DNA of 64,000 nucleotides, taken from assembly GCA_913055685.1 (NCBI GenBank), contig CAJXKC010000001.1, positions 1,178,001 through 1,242,000 of the forward strand, in the 5' to 3' direction. Below are positions 45,211 through 53,625 of the stretch, in pieces. The notes under the pieces were generated by a model. It was not told the DNA's origin. It did not search any database and saw only the letters and a program-made list of their open reading frames with translations. The DNA comes from an uncultured Flavobacteriales bacterium. Its GTDB lineage: Bacteria; Bacteroidota; Bacteroidia; Flavobacteriales; Schleiferiaceae. The position numbers were made by a program, and so were the translations under genes. The first letter of the stretch is position 1; each line of letters opens with the position of its first letter.

Positions 45211-46235
45211 TAGGCTAAGTTTTTCAGGGTTTCCACCACCGTTTGAATCTGCTCAAAGCTAACGTCGTGGTGGCTAACGAAACGTTGTTTACCCTGACCC
45301 ATATCGATATGCAGCACCCCTTTGGATCGGAGAGCATTATTGAACTCCTCAATGGAACGATCTTCTTTTACATTAAAGATGATGATATTGGTTTCTACCG
45401 GCTCCACTTTAGCAATCCAGGGGGATTCTTCCAGGGCTTTGGCAAGCATTTGGGCCTTTTCGTGGTCTTCAGCTAGTCGCTCAATATGATGGTCTAAAGC
45501 AAAAATTCCCGCGGCAGCTAGATAGCCCGCTTGGCGCATCGCTCCCCCTAATTTTTTGCGAATGAAGCGCGCCTGATGGATGAAGTCTTTGGATCCTAAA
45601 AGTAGAGAGCCAACCGGGCAACCTAGGCCTTTACTTAAACATACCGAGATAGAGTCGAAGCGTTGGCCGTAATCTTCGGGGGTCTGGCCAGTAGCAATGA
45701 GCGCGTTCCAAAGGCGGGCGCCATCTAAATGAAGACCCAAGCCTTTTTCTTGGGTGATGGCGCGAATACCATCAATCGCTTCCAAATCATAACAAGCTCC
45801 ACCTCCCTTATTGGTGGTATTCTCCAATACTACTAAGCGCGAGGTGGCCGCGTGATGATCGAGGGGATTTTGCAAAGCGGCGGCAACGGTATCGGGTTCT
45901 AATTTCCCACGTGGACCAGCTAAGGGGCGCACCTGGCAAGAGCTGTTAAAGGCAATGCCACCCCCTTCATAATTGTAAACATGGGAATATTCGTGGCAAA
46001 TTACTTCTTGCCCAGGGACGGTATGAGTCTTAATGGCAATCTGGTTGGTCATGGTGCCGGATGGACAAAAGACTGCTGCCTCCATACCAAACATTTCGGC
46101 CGCCTTGGCTTCTAGTTTATTGATGGTGGGATCTTCGCCAAAAACATCATCGCCTACTTCGGCTGCCCACATGGCCTTTTGCATATTGGGAAGAGGCTTG
46201 GTAAAGGTGTCGCTACGTAAATCGATCATCTGCAT
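45210..46235 (-). CDS. ltaE: Low-specificity L-threonine aldolase
   Basis: A PLP-dependent fold-type I enzyme of 341 residues, cleaving L-threonine/L-allo-threonine to glycine and acetaldehyde. Seen: MIDLRSDTFTKP at the start, GDDVFGEDPTINKLE, FCPSGTMTNQIA, HLDGARLWNA and the Schiff-base Lys in VCLSKGLGCPVGS. ATG 46235 (MQMIDLRSD) was chosen; ATG 46229 is equally possible. Both overlap the 3' end of the upstream membrane-protein gene. Members of the family can also act as phenylserine aldolases. Confidence 0.92.
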   Translation of the reverse strand: MQMIDLRSDTFTKPLPNMQKAMWAAEVGDDVFGEDPTINKLEAKAAEMFGMEAAVFCPSGTMTNQIAIKTHTVPGQEVICHEYSHVYNYEGGGIAFNSSCQVRPLAGPRGKLEPDTVAAALQNPLDHHAATSRLVVLENTTNKGGGACYDLEAIDGIRAITQEKGLGLHLDGARLWNALIATGQTPEDYGQRFDSISVCLSKGLGCPVGSLLLGSKDFIHQARFIRKKLGGAMRQAGYLAAAGIFALDHHIERLAEDHEKAQMLAKALEESPWIAKVEPVETNIIIFNVKEDRSIEEFNNALRSKGVLHIDMGQGKQRFVSHHDVSFEQIQTVVETLKNLA

Positions 46236-46968
46236 TTTTTTCGGGTAATAGTTTACGGACCAAAGCAAAAAGTAAGAGGAAGAAGGCTATGAAAAAGCTC
46301 ATTCGTGCCAAAAAGGTGTCAACGCCATTTAAGCCGCTAGCTAAGGAATTTTGCGCCAATTCTTCCAAACTGCTTTTATCGCTATTAAGGGAAAAAACTA
46401 AGGGGAGTAGTAGACTTATTAAGGCCGTAAAAATCCAGAGTTTAGAAACTTTTCCTTGCTGCTGATAGGAAATAATAAGCTGCGCTACACCATAATTGAA
46501 TAGGAGAATAAGGAGGCTTAAGCCATTGTAGCCTAAAGTGTTTAAGCCGCTTTTCAGGAACTTTAATCGGCTGATGGAGCTGCTAATCTGGAAGCTGTAA
46601 TAGTCTGGGAGCCCTAAATAATAAGGGAGGGATTCGGCACTAATAAATAGAAAGAGGAAAGCTAAAAAGGCCCTTTGCTTCCCCCAGAGTGGTCTACCCA
46701 AACAGTAAAGGAACCAGGCCAAAGCTCCAAACAAGGCTAGTCCGCCATCCGCCTTAAGGCTGTTTACCAATAGGAATGGAATAATTACTAGACTTTGTAA
46801 GGCGGTAGATTTTACGCTTGCTTGAAAAAGGAGTAAAGGGCTAAAAGCGATAAGGATAAAGGGACTACTGAGCTCACTTAACTGGGCCAAATAGAGTAAT
46901 CCAGCCGCGCTTAAGCTGTAGCTGATAAAGAGTAGGCTGTTTTTAGGACTTGCTGTTTCGGCCGGCAT
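46213..46968 (-). CDS. Polytopic membrane protein, unknown function
   Basis: A 251-residue protein with about seven hydrophobic segments and no signal peptide. I do not recognise it with confidence. The part AFLFLFISAESLPYYLGLPDYY has a faint similarity in layout to the membrane part of apolipoprotein N-acyltransferase, but the nitrilase domain is absent. It lies between the PorV-like barrel gene (its ATG overlaps that stop by one base) and ltaE. The C-terminus is short and charged (KLLPEKNADDRFT). Confidence 0.6.
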   Translation of the reverse strand: MPAETASPKNSLLFISYSLSAAGLLYLAQLSELSSPFILIAFSPLLLFQASVKSTALQSLVIIPFLLVNSLKADGGLALFGALAWFLYCLGRPLWGKQRAFLAFLFLFISAESLPYYLGLPDYYSFQISSSISRLKFLKSGLNTLGYNGLSLLILLFNYGVAQLIISYQQQGKVSKLWIFTALISLLLPLVFSLNSDKSSLEELAQNSLASGLNGVDTFLARMSFFIAFFLLLFALVRKLLPEKNADDRFT

Positions 46969-48035
46969 TAAGATTTCCTTAATTCACCAAAGTTAAAGTT
47001 TAAAGAGAAGATATTAGAATAAAGGGTGCCCGAAGCGCTGCCGATGTCCGTGAGGGCGTAGTTAAGGGAAATACCGCGGTATTTAAAGCCAATCCCCAAA
47101 TTGGGTTGCAAGCTGATATAGCGATCGCCATTAAATTCTTCCAGTCGTTTAAAATTACCAATTCCAGTGCGTAGGAAAATGAAATTGCGGTAGCCTAATT
47201 CCAAGCCGAGATTAGGGTTGAGGTTTAGAACTGAACTGGAGACTAAAACATTTTGCTGTCCGCCGAAGGTGATATCAGCACTCACTTCCGAATGCAAACT
47301 GTATTTATCATTGAGTTTAAAACTGCGTCCGATTCCCAATAATAATCGGGGGATGGTAAGCTCTAGATTTTCGGTGGGTAATTCGTTGGGGGTTAAATTG
47401 AAGATATCTCCAAAGCTGTCTTCATTGATGGTCCAAGCATTAAAGGTTGTGGTGGCATCGCGCAGTACCGCACCCATTTGCCAGCCATTCAAGCGGTATT
47501 GCAGTCCGAGGTCGAAACCAAAGCCAATGGAATTGGCGAATTCCCCAATTTGGCGATAAACTATTTTAAAGCTACCTCCGTAGTTTAAACCCTCGATCGA
47601 CTTTGACTTTCGGGCATATGATCCAATTAAGGCATAATCGGCCGCCGAGAAGCGCGTGATGCGGTCGTAATCTACATTCCCGTCTTGGTCGATAAGGTCG
47701 GTGGTGTTTAAGATGTCGTCTACTCCAAAGCGAATAAAAGAGATGCCCATGCTGCTATTGGCATCGATGGCTTGGGCATAGGCGGCATAATCGTACTGAG
47801 CTATGCTGGCAAAATATTCGGCGTGCATGGCGCTGGCCTGCCAAGAAGAGCGGATTTCTGCCAATCCTGCTGGGTTCCAGTAAGTAGAGTTTACGTCGTT
47901 GGAGGAGCCAATCACCGCATTGGATAAGGCCATTGCGCGTGCGTCTACCCCAATGTCGAGAAAGGCATTGGAATATTTCCGCGCTTGCGAAAAACCAAAA
48001 ATGGGGAGCAGGACTAAAAAGAAAATCTTCTTCAA
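46968..48035 (-). CDS. PorV/PorQ-family outer-membrane barrel protein
   Basis: A 355-residue protein. Signal peptide KKIFFLVLLPIFGFSQ is followed by FLDIGVDARAMALSNAVIGSS and STYWNPAGLAEI, the family hallmark (G..ARA.A...A......D......NPA.L), then a FadL-like 14-strand barrel ending FSLNFNFGELRKS. PorV is the T9SS shuttle that escorts cargo to the attachment complex; whether this paralogue has that job is unknown. There is no ATG; TTG 48035 directly before KKIFF is preferred over TTG 48071, because a TTTATTTG box (minus strand 48058-48051) lies between them. Confidence 0.83.
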   Translation of the reverse strand: MKKIFFLVLLPIFGFSQARKYSNAFLDIGVDARAMALSNAVIGSSNDVNSTYWNPAGLAEIRSSWQASAMHAEYFASIAQYDYAAYAQAIDANSSMGISFIRFGVDDILNTTDLIDQDGNVDYDRITRFSAADYALIGSYARKSKSIEGLNYGGSFKIVYRQIGEFANSIGFGFDLGLQYRLNGWQMGAVLRDATTTFNAWTINEDSFGDIFNLTPNELPTENLELTIPRLLLGIGRSFKLNDKYSLHSEVSADITFGGQQNVLVSSSVLNLNPNLGLELGYRNFIFLRTGIGNFKRLEEFNGDRYISLQPNLGIGFKYRGISLNYALTDIGSASGTLYSNIFSLNFNFGELRKS

Positions 48036-48107
48036 GGGAATACTTTGTGGCAAATAAAATAATTTCCTCAATCTTAACTTTACAAATGTGCTAATATTGC
48101 CTTAGAT

Positions 48108-48818
48108 ATGTTGAAAGCGAATTTACCCAATATCCTAACCCTGGCTAATTTGGCTTCGGGTGCCTTGGCCATAATTGCCACCTTTGAGCAACGCTACGAC
48201 CTATTGCTTTGGCTCTTAGCGGCTTCCTTAATTTTCGATTTTTTAGATGGCCTAGTAGCCCGCGCCCTAAAAGTGCATTCCGAATTGGGCTTGCAACTGG
48301 ATAGTTTGGCCGATATGGTTAGCTTCGGTTTAGCGCCTGGTCTACTATGGTTTAAGGTCTTCAGCCTTGCGGCGGATGGGGGAGAGCCTCTTCCCGCTTT
48401 TTTACCTTATCTGGCCTTGTTAATTCCGCTCTTTAGCGCCTTGCGCTTGGCGAAATTTAATATTGATACGCGCCAGTCCGAAAATTTCATTGGCTTTCCC
48501 ACTCCCGCTAATGCTGTTCTGATCTATTCTTTAGCACTTTGGGCCCTGAATACCGATAATGCGACCACCGAGGCGATATTACTGCATCCCTTCTTCTTAA
48601 CGGCTATTGCTATCGCGAGTTCTTTACTGCTGGTGGCCGAAATCCCTATGCTTTCGCTGAAAGTAAAAGACTTTAGTTGGAAGAATAATAAAGCGCGAAT
48701 TTTATTGGTAGTGGCAATTGTGCTTCTTTTTACACTACTTCGTTTCAGAGCTCTTGCCTTTGTTATACCTTTGTACCTTCTAATATCACTCTTATTCAAG
48801 CCCGGAAAAAAGGCCTAA
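48108..48818 (+). CDS. pssA: CDP-diacylglycerol-serine O-phosphatidyltransferase
   Basis: A 236-residue membrane enzyme forming phosphatidylserine from CDP-diacylglycerol and serine. The CDP-alcohol phosphotransferase motif DG-x2-AR-x8-G-x3-D-x3-D is complete at residues 47-69 (Asp47, Gly48, Arg52, Gly61, Asp65, Asp69). About six to eight transmembrane segments. A near-consensus TAATATTG (48092-48099) is a possible -7 box. It is followed by purS after 10 bases. Confidence 0.94.
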   Translation: MLKANLPNILTLANLASGALAIIATFEQRYDLLLWLLAASLIFDFLDGLVARALKVHSELGLQLDSLADMVSFGLAPGLLWFKVFSLAADGGEPLPAFLPYLALLIPLFSALRLAKFNIDTRQSENFIGFPTPANAVLIYSLALWALNTDNATTEAILLHPFFLTAIAIASSLLLVAEIPMLSLKVKDFSWKNNKARILLVVAIVLLFTLLRFRALAFVIPLYLLISLLFKPGKKA

Positions 48819-48828
48819 AGTATTTAGT

Positions 48829-49080
48829 ATGAAGTTCAGAGCCGAAATCAATGTAATGCCTCACAAGGCGCTTTTGGATCCACAAGGTAAAGCTGTAAGC
48901 AGCAGCATGAAGAACATCGGTTTAGCCGAGATTACTGGCGTGCGCATTGGTAAGCATATTCACCTTGAAGTGGAAGCCGACGACGAGGCTTCAGCAAAGG
49001 CAAAGGTAGACGAGGCTTGTAAGAAACTTCTCATCAATCCAATTACCGAGAACTACGAGTTTGAGGTGATGGCTTTGTAA
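48829..49080 (+). CDS. purS: Phosphoribosylformylglycinamidine synthase subunit PurS
   Basis: An 83-residue small subunit of the FGAM synthase complex (PurL-PurQ-PurS) in purine synthesis. Seen: MKFRAEINVMPHKALLDPQG, IGLAEITGVRIGKHIHLEVE and ACKKLLINPITENYEFE. PurL and PurQ are not in this window. The structured inverted-repeat element begins 2 bases after its stop. Confidence 0.93.
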   Translation: MKFRAEINVMPHKALLDPQGKAVSSSMKNIGLAEITGVRIGKHIHLEVEADDEASAKAKVDEACKKLLINPITENYEFEVMAL

Positions 49081-49082
49081 GG

Positions 49083-49231
49083 GACCTGAGACTTGAGATG
49101 TGAGATGTGAGACTTTGCTTGGTCTCCAGGTCTTTATTTTTTCCATCAGATATTTAATTGACGCATTTTCGCAATTCTCATACCTTGCGAGAAATCTCCC
49201 ATGTCTAATATCTCACATCTCACATCTAAGT
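49083..49231. repeat. Structured inverted-repeat intergenic element
   Basis: The whole intergenic space between purS and the next gene is built of inverted repeats. Long arms: 49091-49112 and 49211-49231, complementary over 21 bases apart from one extra G; each contains tandem GAGATGT/ACATCTC. Nested inside: GACCTGAGAC (49083-49092) with GTCTCCAGGTC (49122-49132), and TCGCAA/TTGCGA (49169-49174/49185-49190). No protein of 30 residues or more fits. It may be a REP/MITE-like element or a structured RNA. It stops 10 bases before the ATG at 49242. Confidence 0.7.
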
Positions 49232-49241
49232 TCTTTCTAAA

Positions 49242-49829
49242 ATGAACTTCCTCGCCCACCTTTCCCTCAGCGACGACCAAGAAGGCTTGATGATTGGCAA
49301 CGCTATCGCGGATTTCACCCGGCGGAAGTATTATGAGAATTTCCCACCAGAGGTTCGTGAAGGTATTTTATTGCATCATTTTATTGATGACTACACCGAT
49401 AATCACCCGATAGTCGCGGAGATGTTGGAACGCTGGCGTCCCATTCAAGGAAAATACGCCGGGGTGGTGAATGATATTATCATGGACCATTTTCTGGCTC
49501 GAGATTATCGGAACATTGCCGGTAAAGAACTGCAAGAATTTAGTCAGGGGGTCTACCAAAGCATTAGAGCCAATTGGGAAATCCTCCCCGGTCGGGCCCA
49601 ACATACCTTCACTTACATGGAAAAGGGAGACTGGCTTTACCATTATCAATTTATGAGTGGAATTGAGCGCAGCTTAGGCGGGATGTCTAGGCGGGCCCAT
49701 TACAGCAATCGTATGGCTGAAGCGGTTATTCAATTGAAAAGGGAGGAAGCCTTTTTCGCCGAATGCTTCGAACGCTTTTATCCCGAGCTTGAAAATGCAG
49801 TTCAAGGATACCTGCAAAAAAAATCCTGA
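49242..49829 (+). CDS. Acyl carrier protein phosphodiesterase-like (DUF479/AcpH)
   Basis: A 195-residue HD-like helical protein. It has MNFLAHLSLS, GNAIADFTRR, LLHHFIDDYTDNHP and MDHFLARDY, the His/Asp pattern of E. coli AcpH, which removes 4'-phosphopantetheine from acyl carrier protein. Start ATG 49242. Whether Bacteroidota members act on ACP is not established. Its stop codon lies within a hairpin shared with fumC. Confidence 0.85.
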   Translation: MNFLAHLSLSDDQEGLMIGNAIADFTRRKYYENFPPEVREGILLHHFIDDYTDNHPIVAEMLERWRPIQGKYAGVVNDIIMDHFLARDYRNIAGKELQEFSQGVYQSIRANWEILPGRAQHTFTYMEKGDWLYHYQFMSGIERSLGGMSRRAHYSNRMAEAVIQLKREEAFFAECFERFYPELENAVQGYLQKKS

Positions 49830-49865
49830 CCACAATTCCGCTTTCGCTTCTTTGGGTCAGGATTT
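49813..49865 (-). terminator. Terminator of fumC
   Basis: Stem AAATCCTGACC/GGTCAGGATTT (49821-49831/49855-49865) with a 23-base loop. On the minus strand eight T follow. The plus-strand side has a poor T tract. The stop codon of the plus-strand gene is in the left arm. Confidence 0.8.
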
Positions 49866-49883
49866 AAAATTGTGGGGAGGAGC

Positions 49884-51284
49884 TTATTTCTTCAAGCTAC
49901 CCACCATATCTTCTGGACGCACCCAAGCGTCAAATTCTTCGGCGGTCACATAGCCTAAGTTAATTGCCTCCTCTTTTAAGGTCGTACCATTTTCATAGGC
50001 AGTCTTGGCAATTTTGGCCGCTTTTTCATAACCGATTTTGGTGTTCAAAGCGGTAACCAACATCAAGCTATTGTTGAGGTGACGCTTAATTATATCGTGA
50101 TTGGGCTCGATACCTACGGCGCAATGCTCATCGAAGCTTACGCAAGCATCACCAATTAGGCGGGCTGACTCCAATACGGCGTGAGCCATTACCGGCTTGA
50201 ATACGTTTAATTCGTAGTGACCATTGGATCCACCTACACTTACGGTGGTGTCATTACCCATTACGCGGGCTGCTACCATGGTCATAGCTTCCGCCTGAGT
50301 AGGGTTCACCTTACCCGGCATAATTGAAGAACCAGGCTCATTCGCGGGAATAATAATCTCGCCAATACCCGCACGAGGACCGGAGGCCAAAAGACGAATA
50401 TCATTCGCGATTTTCATCAGGGAAACAGCCAATTGCTTTAAGGCACCGTGAGTTTCTACAAGAGCGTCATGCGCGGCCAAAGCCTCAAATTTATTCTCCG
50501 CCGAACGGAAGGGTAAACCGGTGAACTCAGCGATTTTTTGAGCTACTAATTCAGAATAACCTTCAGGGGTATTAATACCGGTTCCCACCGCGGTTCCACC
50601 TAAAGCGATTTCCGAAAGGTGATCTAAGGTGTTGTTTAGGGCTTTTAAACCGTGATCCAATTGCGAAACATAGCCGCTGAACTCCTGACCCAAAGTAAGC
50701 GGGGTCGCATCCATTAAGTGGGTACGCCCAATCTTTACCACGTCTTTAAAAGCCTCCGACTTGGCGGCTAAGGTGTCGCGTAATTGCTTTACCCCTGGAA
50801 TGGTAGTTTCTACAATCATTTTGTAGGCGGCGATGTGCATGCCGGTAGGGAAGGTGTCGTTCGAAGACTGACTCTTGTTTACATCATCATTTGGATGGAT
50901 GAAACGTTCGCCTTCGCCCAATTTGTTTCCAGCAATAACGTGGGCGCGGTTAGCTACCACCTCATTCACGTTCATATTGCTTTGGGTTCCGGAACCAGTT
51001 TGCCATACTACCAATGGGAATTGATCGTCCAGCTTACCCGCTAAAATTTCATCACAAACCTGAGAAATTAAGTCGCGCTTTTCGGCGGCCATTGCTCCTA
51101 GCTCAGTGTTAGCGTGAGCGGCGGCTTTCTTCAAGTAGGCAAAGCCTCGTACAATTTCGATGGGCATACTCGCGGGAGCGCCAATCTTAAAGTTGTTGCG
51201 GCTGCGCTCGGTTTGCGCACCCCAGTATTTGTCGGCCGGTACTTGTACCTCGCCCATCGTATCTTTTTCGATGCGATAATCCAT
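49884..51284 (-). CDS. fumC: Class II fumarate hydratase
   Basis: A 466-residue TCA-cycle enzyme converting fumarate to malate; iron-independent homotetramer. The signature [10 protein letters not shown] with the catalytic loop Ser is intact, and [17 protein letters not shown] and [18 protein letters not shown] mark FumC rather than aspartase. ATG 51284 was chosen; a longer frame upstream runs through the neighbouring small membrane-protein gene. It is 5 bases from that gene's stop. Confidence 0.95.
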   Translation of the reverse strand: MDYRIEKDTMGEVQVPADKYWGAQTERSRNNFKIGAPASMPIEIVRGFAYLKKAAAHANTELGAMAAEKRDLISQVCDEILAGKLDDQFPLVVWQTGSGTQSNMNVNEVVANRAHVIAGNKLGEGERFIHPNDDVNKSQSSNDTFPTGMHIAAYKMIVETTIPGVKQLRDTLAAKSEAFKDVVKIGRTHLMDATPLTLGQEFSGYVSQLDHGLKALNNTLDHLSEIALGGTAVGTGINTPEGYSELVAQKIAEFTGLPFRSAENKFEALAAHDALVETHGALKQLAVSLMKIANDIRLLASGPRAGIGEIIIPANEPGSSIMPGKVNPTQAEAMTMVAARVMGNDTTVSVGGSNGHYELNVFKPVMAHAVLESARLIGDACVSFDEHCAVGIEPNHDIIKRHLNNSLMLVTALNTKIGYEKAAKIAKTAYENGTTLKEEAINLGYVTAEEFDAWVRPEDMVGSLKK

Positions 51285-51289
51285 AGTCT

Positions 51290-51610
51290 TTAATTTATGC
51301 TTTGACTTAATAGCCAAGAGGTGATCAATAAGATTAAAATTAAATAGAGTGCAAAAATACCGAGGTATCGGCCCTTGCCCCAATTTTTAGCTAAAAAATA
51401 TAAAGCCATACTTCCTAAGGCCAAGGCAATGCCTAAACTAAGCAGGCCATTGGTCCAAGACAATTCCATTTCGGGATCAATGCCTAAACTAACTTGCAGG
51501 GCGACGAATAGTTTTTGCCAAAAAGCCTTTTGCAGGCCCCAAAGGGCAAAGTAGATAAAAGCCAATCCGGCCAGTAGCCCACTAAAACTTACAACTTTTT
51601 TTAGATCCAT
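51290..51610 (-). CDS. Small membrane protein, unknown function
   Basis: A 106-residue protein with three hydrophobic segments (about 6-26, 53-73, 83-103). Not recognised. It precedes fumC by 5 bases and may share its transcript. No signal peptide cleavage site or conserved motif is visible. Confidence 0.55.
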   Translation of the reverse strand: MDLKKVVSFSGLLAGLAFIYFALWGLQKAFWQKLFVALQVSLGIDPEMELSWTNGLLSLGIALALGSMALYFLAKNWGKGRYLGIFALYLILILLITSWLLSQSIN

Positions 51611-51682
51611 TCCAGAAATTGATTTAGGCCTTGTGGCATAAAGAGATTTTCATGTATTTTAGCAGCCACAAATTTAAAGGCA

Positions 51683-51856
51683 ATGTTTACCAAAGTATTA
51701 GGCTTTTTCATCTTTTTATTCATCTTCTTGATGGGCTTCAGCATGTTATTGTTCTTAGGTCTATTCGTAGGCTACTGGTTAACTTTAATCGGTATTGAGC
51801 AATTATCACCCAAATTGGCTTACAAAATGATTGGCCATAAAGAAGAAGAGAAATAG
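51683..51856 (+). CDS. Small membrane protein, 57 aa
   Basis: A 57-residue ORF (ATG 51683, stop 51854-51856): a long hydrophobic segment rich in Phe/Leu, including LGFFIFLFIFLMGF and LLFLGLFVGYWLTLIG, then a short polar tail IEQLSPKLAYKMIGHKEEEK. It has ATG, stop and a strong terminator 26 bases later, so a real transcript is likely. No family recognised. A TATTTTAG sequence 25-30 bases upstream resembles a -7 box. Confidence 0.6.
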   Translation: MFTKVLGFFIFLFIFLMGFSMLLFLGLFVGYWLTLIGIEQLSPKLAYKMIGHKEEEK

Positions 51857-51881
51857 TCCTACTATTTTAATTACCATATTG

Positions 51882-51918
51882 AAACCCTGAGATCAATTGC
51901 GATCGTCAGGGTTTTTTT
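51882..51918 (+). terminator. Terminator after the 57-aa gene
   Basis: Stem AAACCCTGA/TCAGGGTTT (51882-51890/51906-51914) with a 15-base loop and a continuing T tract to 51918. It shares its stem sequence with terminators at 14.85 kb and 36.2 kb. Confidence 0.85.
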
Positions 51919-51949
51919 GTGCCTTATCTTAGCCCTAAATCCGATTCAA

Positions 51950-53560
51950 ATGAAACGCATTATTCTATTGCCCTTATTGGTCTTATTTGCTTGCAATCCC
52001 AGCAAGGAGCAAGTCGATTTAATTGTGGAAGCGCAAGCGATTTACACTGGCGATACTATCTCCGGCAATGCCATGGCTATTAAGGATGGTAAAATTGTGG
52101 CGGTAGCAAAGGTGGAAAGTATTAGGCAAGATTACGAGGCTTCCGAATATCAGGCTTATAAAGGAATTGTTTATCCAGGCTTTAATGATGCTCATGCTCA
52201 TTTCCTTGGTTATGCGCGAGGCTTAGGTCGAGTTAATTTAATCGGTACCAAGTCTTGGCAAGAATGCTTGGAGCGAGTACAAGCTTTCGCTGATGCGAAT
52301 GAATTGGAATTTATTCAAGGTAGAGGCTGGGATCAGAACGATTGGGAGCTAAAGCAGTTTCCTACTAAAGTCGAACTCGACTCCATGTTTCCACAAACGC
52401 CCGTTTTATTGATGCGCATCGATGGCCATGCTGCTATTGCCAATCAGGCGGCCTTGGATTATGCCGGGGTAGATTTGGACACCGAGGTAGAAGGGGGCCT
52501 AATCTATGCTCCCCAAGATAAGATTACTGGGATATTGATCGACAATGCGGTGGACTTAGTAGAATTCCCCGCCGAAGATGAAGCCCGATTAAAAGAATTG
52601 GTTCTGCAAGCCCAGGCAAATTGCCTCGCGGCAGGGATTAGCTCCATTACCGATGCCGGTTTAAAACGGAAGGACCTCGAATTTTTACAAGCTATGTCGG
52701 AAGCGGGTGAATTAAAACTGCGCATGAATATGATGGTCTCCGACGATAGCGCCTCCTTAGCCTATTATTTGAAGCAGGCTCCTATTGAGACGCCTCGTTT
52801 TCGGGTGCATTCGGTGAAATTTTACTTAGACGGGGCCTTGGGTTCGCGAGGAGCCTTAATGATGGAGCCCTACAGCGATGACCCGGCTAATTATGGTTTA
52901 CAATTAAAGCCCACTGCTTATTTTAGAATGATGGCCGACTCACTGGCGAAATTAGGTTGGCAAATGTGTGTACATGCCATTGGTGATTCGGCCAACCGCT
53001 TAGCGGTGGATGTTTTTGCGAAGGCCAATCAGGCTAATGCCGATCATCGCTGGCGGATAGAACACGCACAGATCGTACATCCCGAGGATCAAAAGAAAAT
53101 GGCTGCGGCAAATATTATTCCCTCCATTCAGCCAAGCCACGCCACTTCCGATATGTACTGGGCTCAAGACCGGGTGGGGGAGCGAATTAATTATGCCTAT
53201 GTAGCGAAGAGTTTTTTAGATCTTGGTATGACCCTGCCGCTGGGTACCGATTTCCCGGTAGAAGAAATTTACCCTCTAAATACTTTGCGCTCGGCCATGT
53301 TACGTATGGATGTAGATGGATTTCCCCCGGGAGGCTTTCGCCCGATGGAAGCCCTTAGTTTTGAGGAGGCCCTCCATGGCATGACTGCAGCCGGTGCTTA
53401 CGCCAGCTTCGAGGAAGAAGTAAAAGGGAAGTTAATTCCGGGTCATTATGCCGATTTTGTAGTTTTCGAAAAGGATTTATCGCAATTACAAGCAGGCGAA
53501 TTCCGCAGCACGCAGCCGCTTGCTTTAGCCATAAACGGAGAAATTTTGCATCAGCTTTAA
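51950..53560 (+). CDS. Amidohydrolase-family lipoprotein (YtcJ-like)
   Basis: A 536-residue metal-dependent hydrolase of the YtcJ/amidohydrolase-3 type. From ATG 51950 the lipobox LFAC (Cys14) predicts a lipoprotein. Metal ligands: His-x-His in DAHAHFLGYARG, later His in VHAIGDSANR and HAQIVHPED, and Asp in LGTDFPVEE. Deacetylation or amide hydrolysis in the periplasm is likely; the substrate is not readable. An upstream in-frame codon at 51917 lies within the preceding terminator and was rejected. TATCTTAG at 51925-51932 is a possible -7 box. Confidence 0.88.
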   Translation: MKRIILLPLLVLFACNPSKEQVDLIVEAQAIYTGDTISGNAMAIKDGKIVAVAKVESIRQDYEASEYQAYKGIVYPGFNDAHAHFLGYARGLGRVNLIGTKSWQECLERVQAFADANELEFIQGRGWDQNDWELKQFPTKVELDSMFPQTPVLLMRIDGHAAIANQAALDYAGVDLDTEVEGGLIYAPQDKITGILIDNAVDLVEFPAEDEARLKELVLQAQANCLAAGISSITDAGLKRKDLEFLQAMSEAGELKLRMNMMVSDDSASLAYYLKQAPIETPRFRVHSVKFYLDGALGSRGALMMEPYSDDPANYGLQLKPTAYFRMMADSLAKLGWQMCVHAIGDSANRLAVDVFAKANQANADHRWRIEHAQIVHPEDQKKMAAANIIPSIQPSHATSDMYWAQDRVGERINYAYVAKSFLDLGMTLPLGTDFPVEEIYPLNTLRSAMLRMDVDGFPPGGFRPMEALSFEEALHGMTAAGAYASFEEEVKGKLIPGHYADFVVFEKDLSQLQAGEFRSTQPLALAINGEILHQL

Positions 53561-53625
53561 ACGTGGATTGGTCCTACCAAATACGCAATATCAGCTTTAA
53601 GCTTAGGGCTAGCCTAAATTATCTA

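Noticed and set aside
53563-53625. GTG start of the GT92-like protein
   Set aside because: The extra 21 residues are not similar to the family N-terminus, and ATG 53626 gives a normal family length. Not fully excluded.
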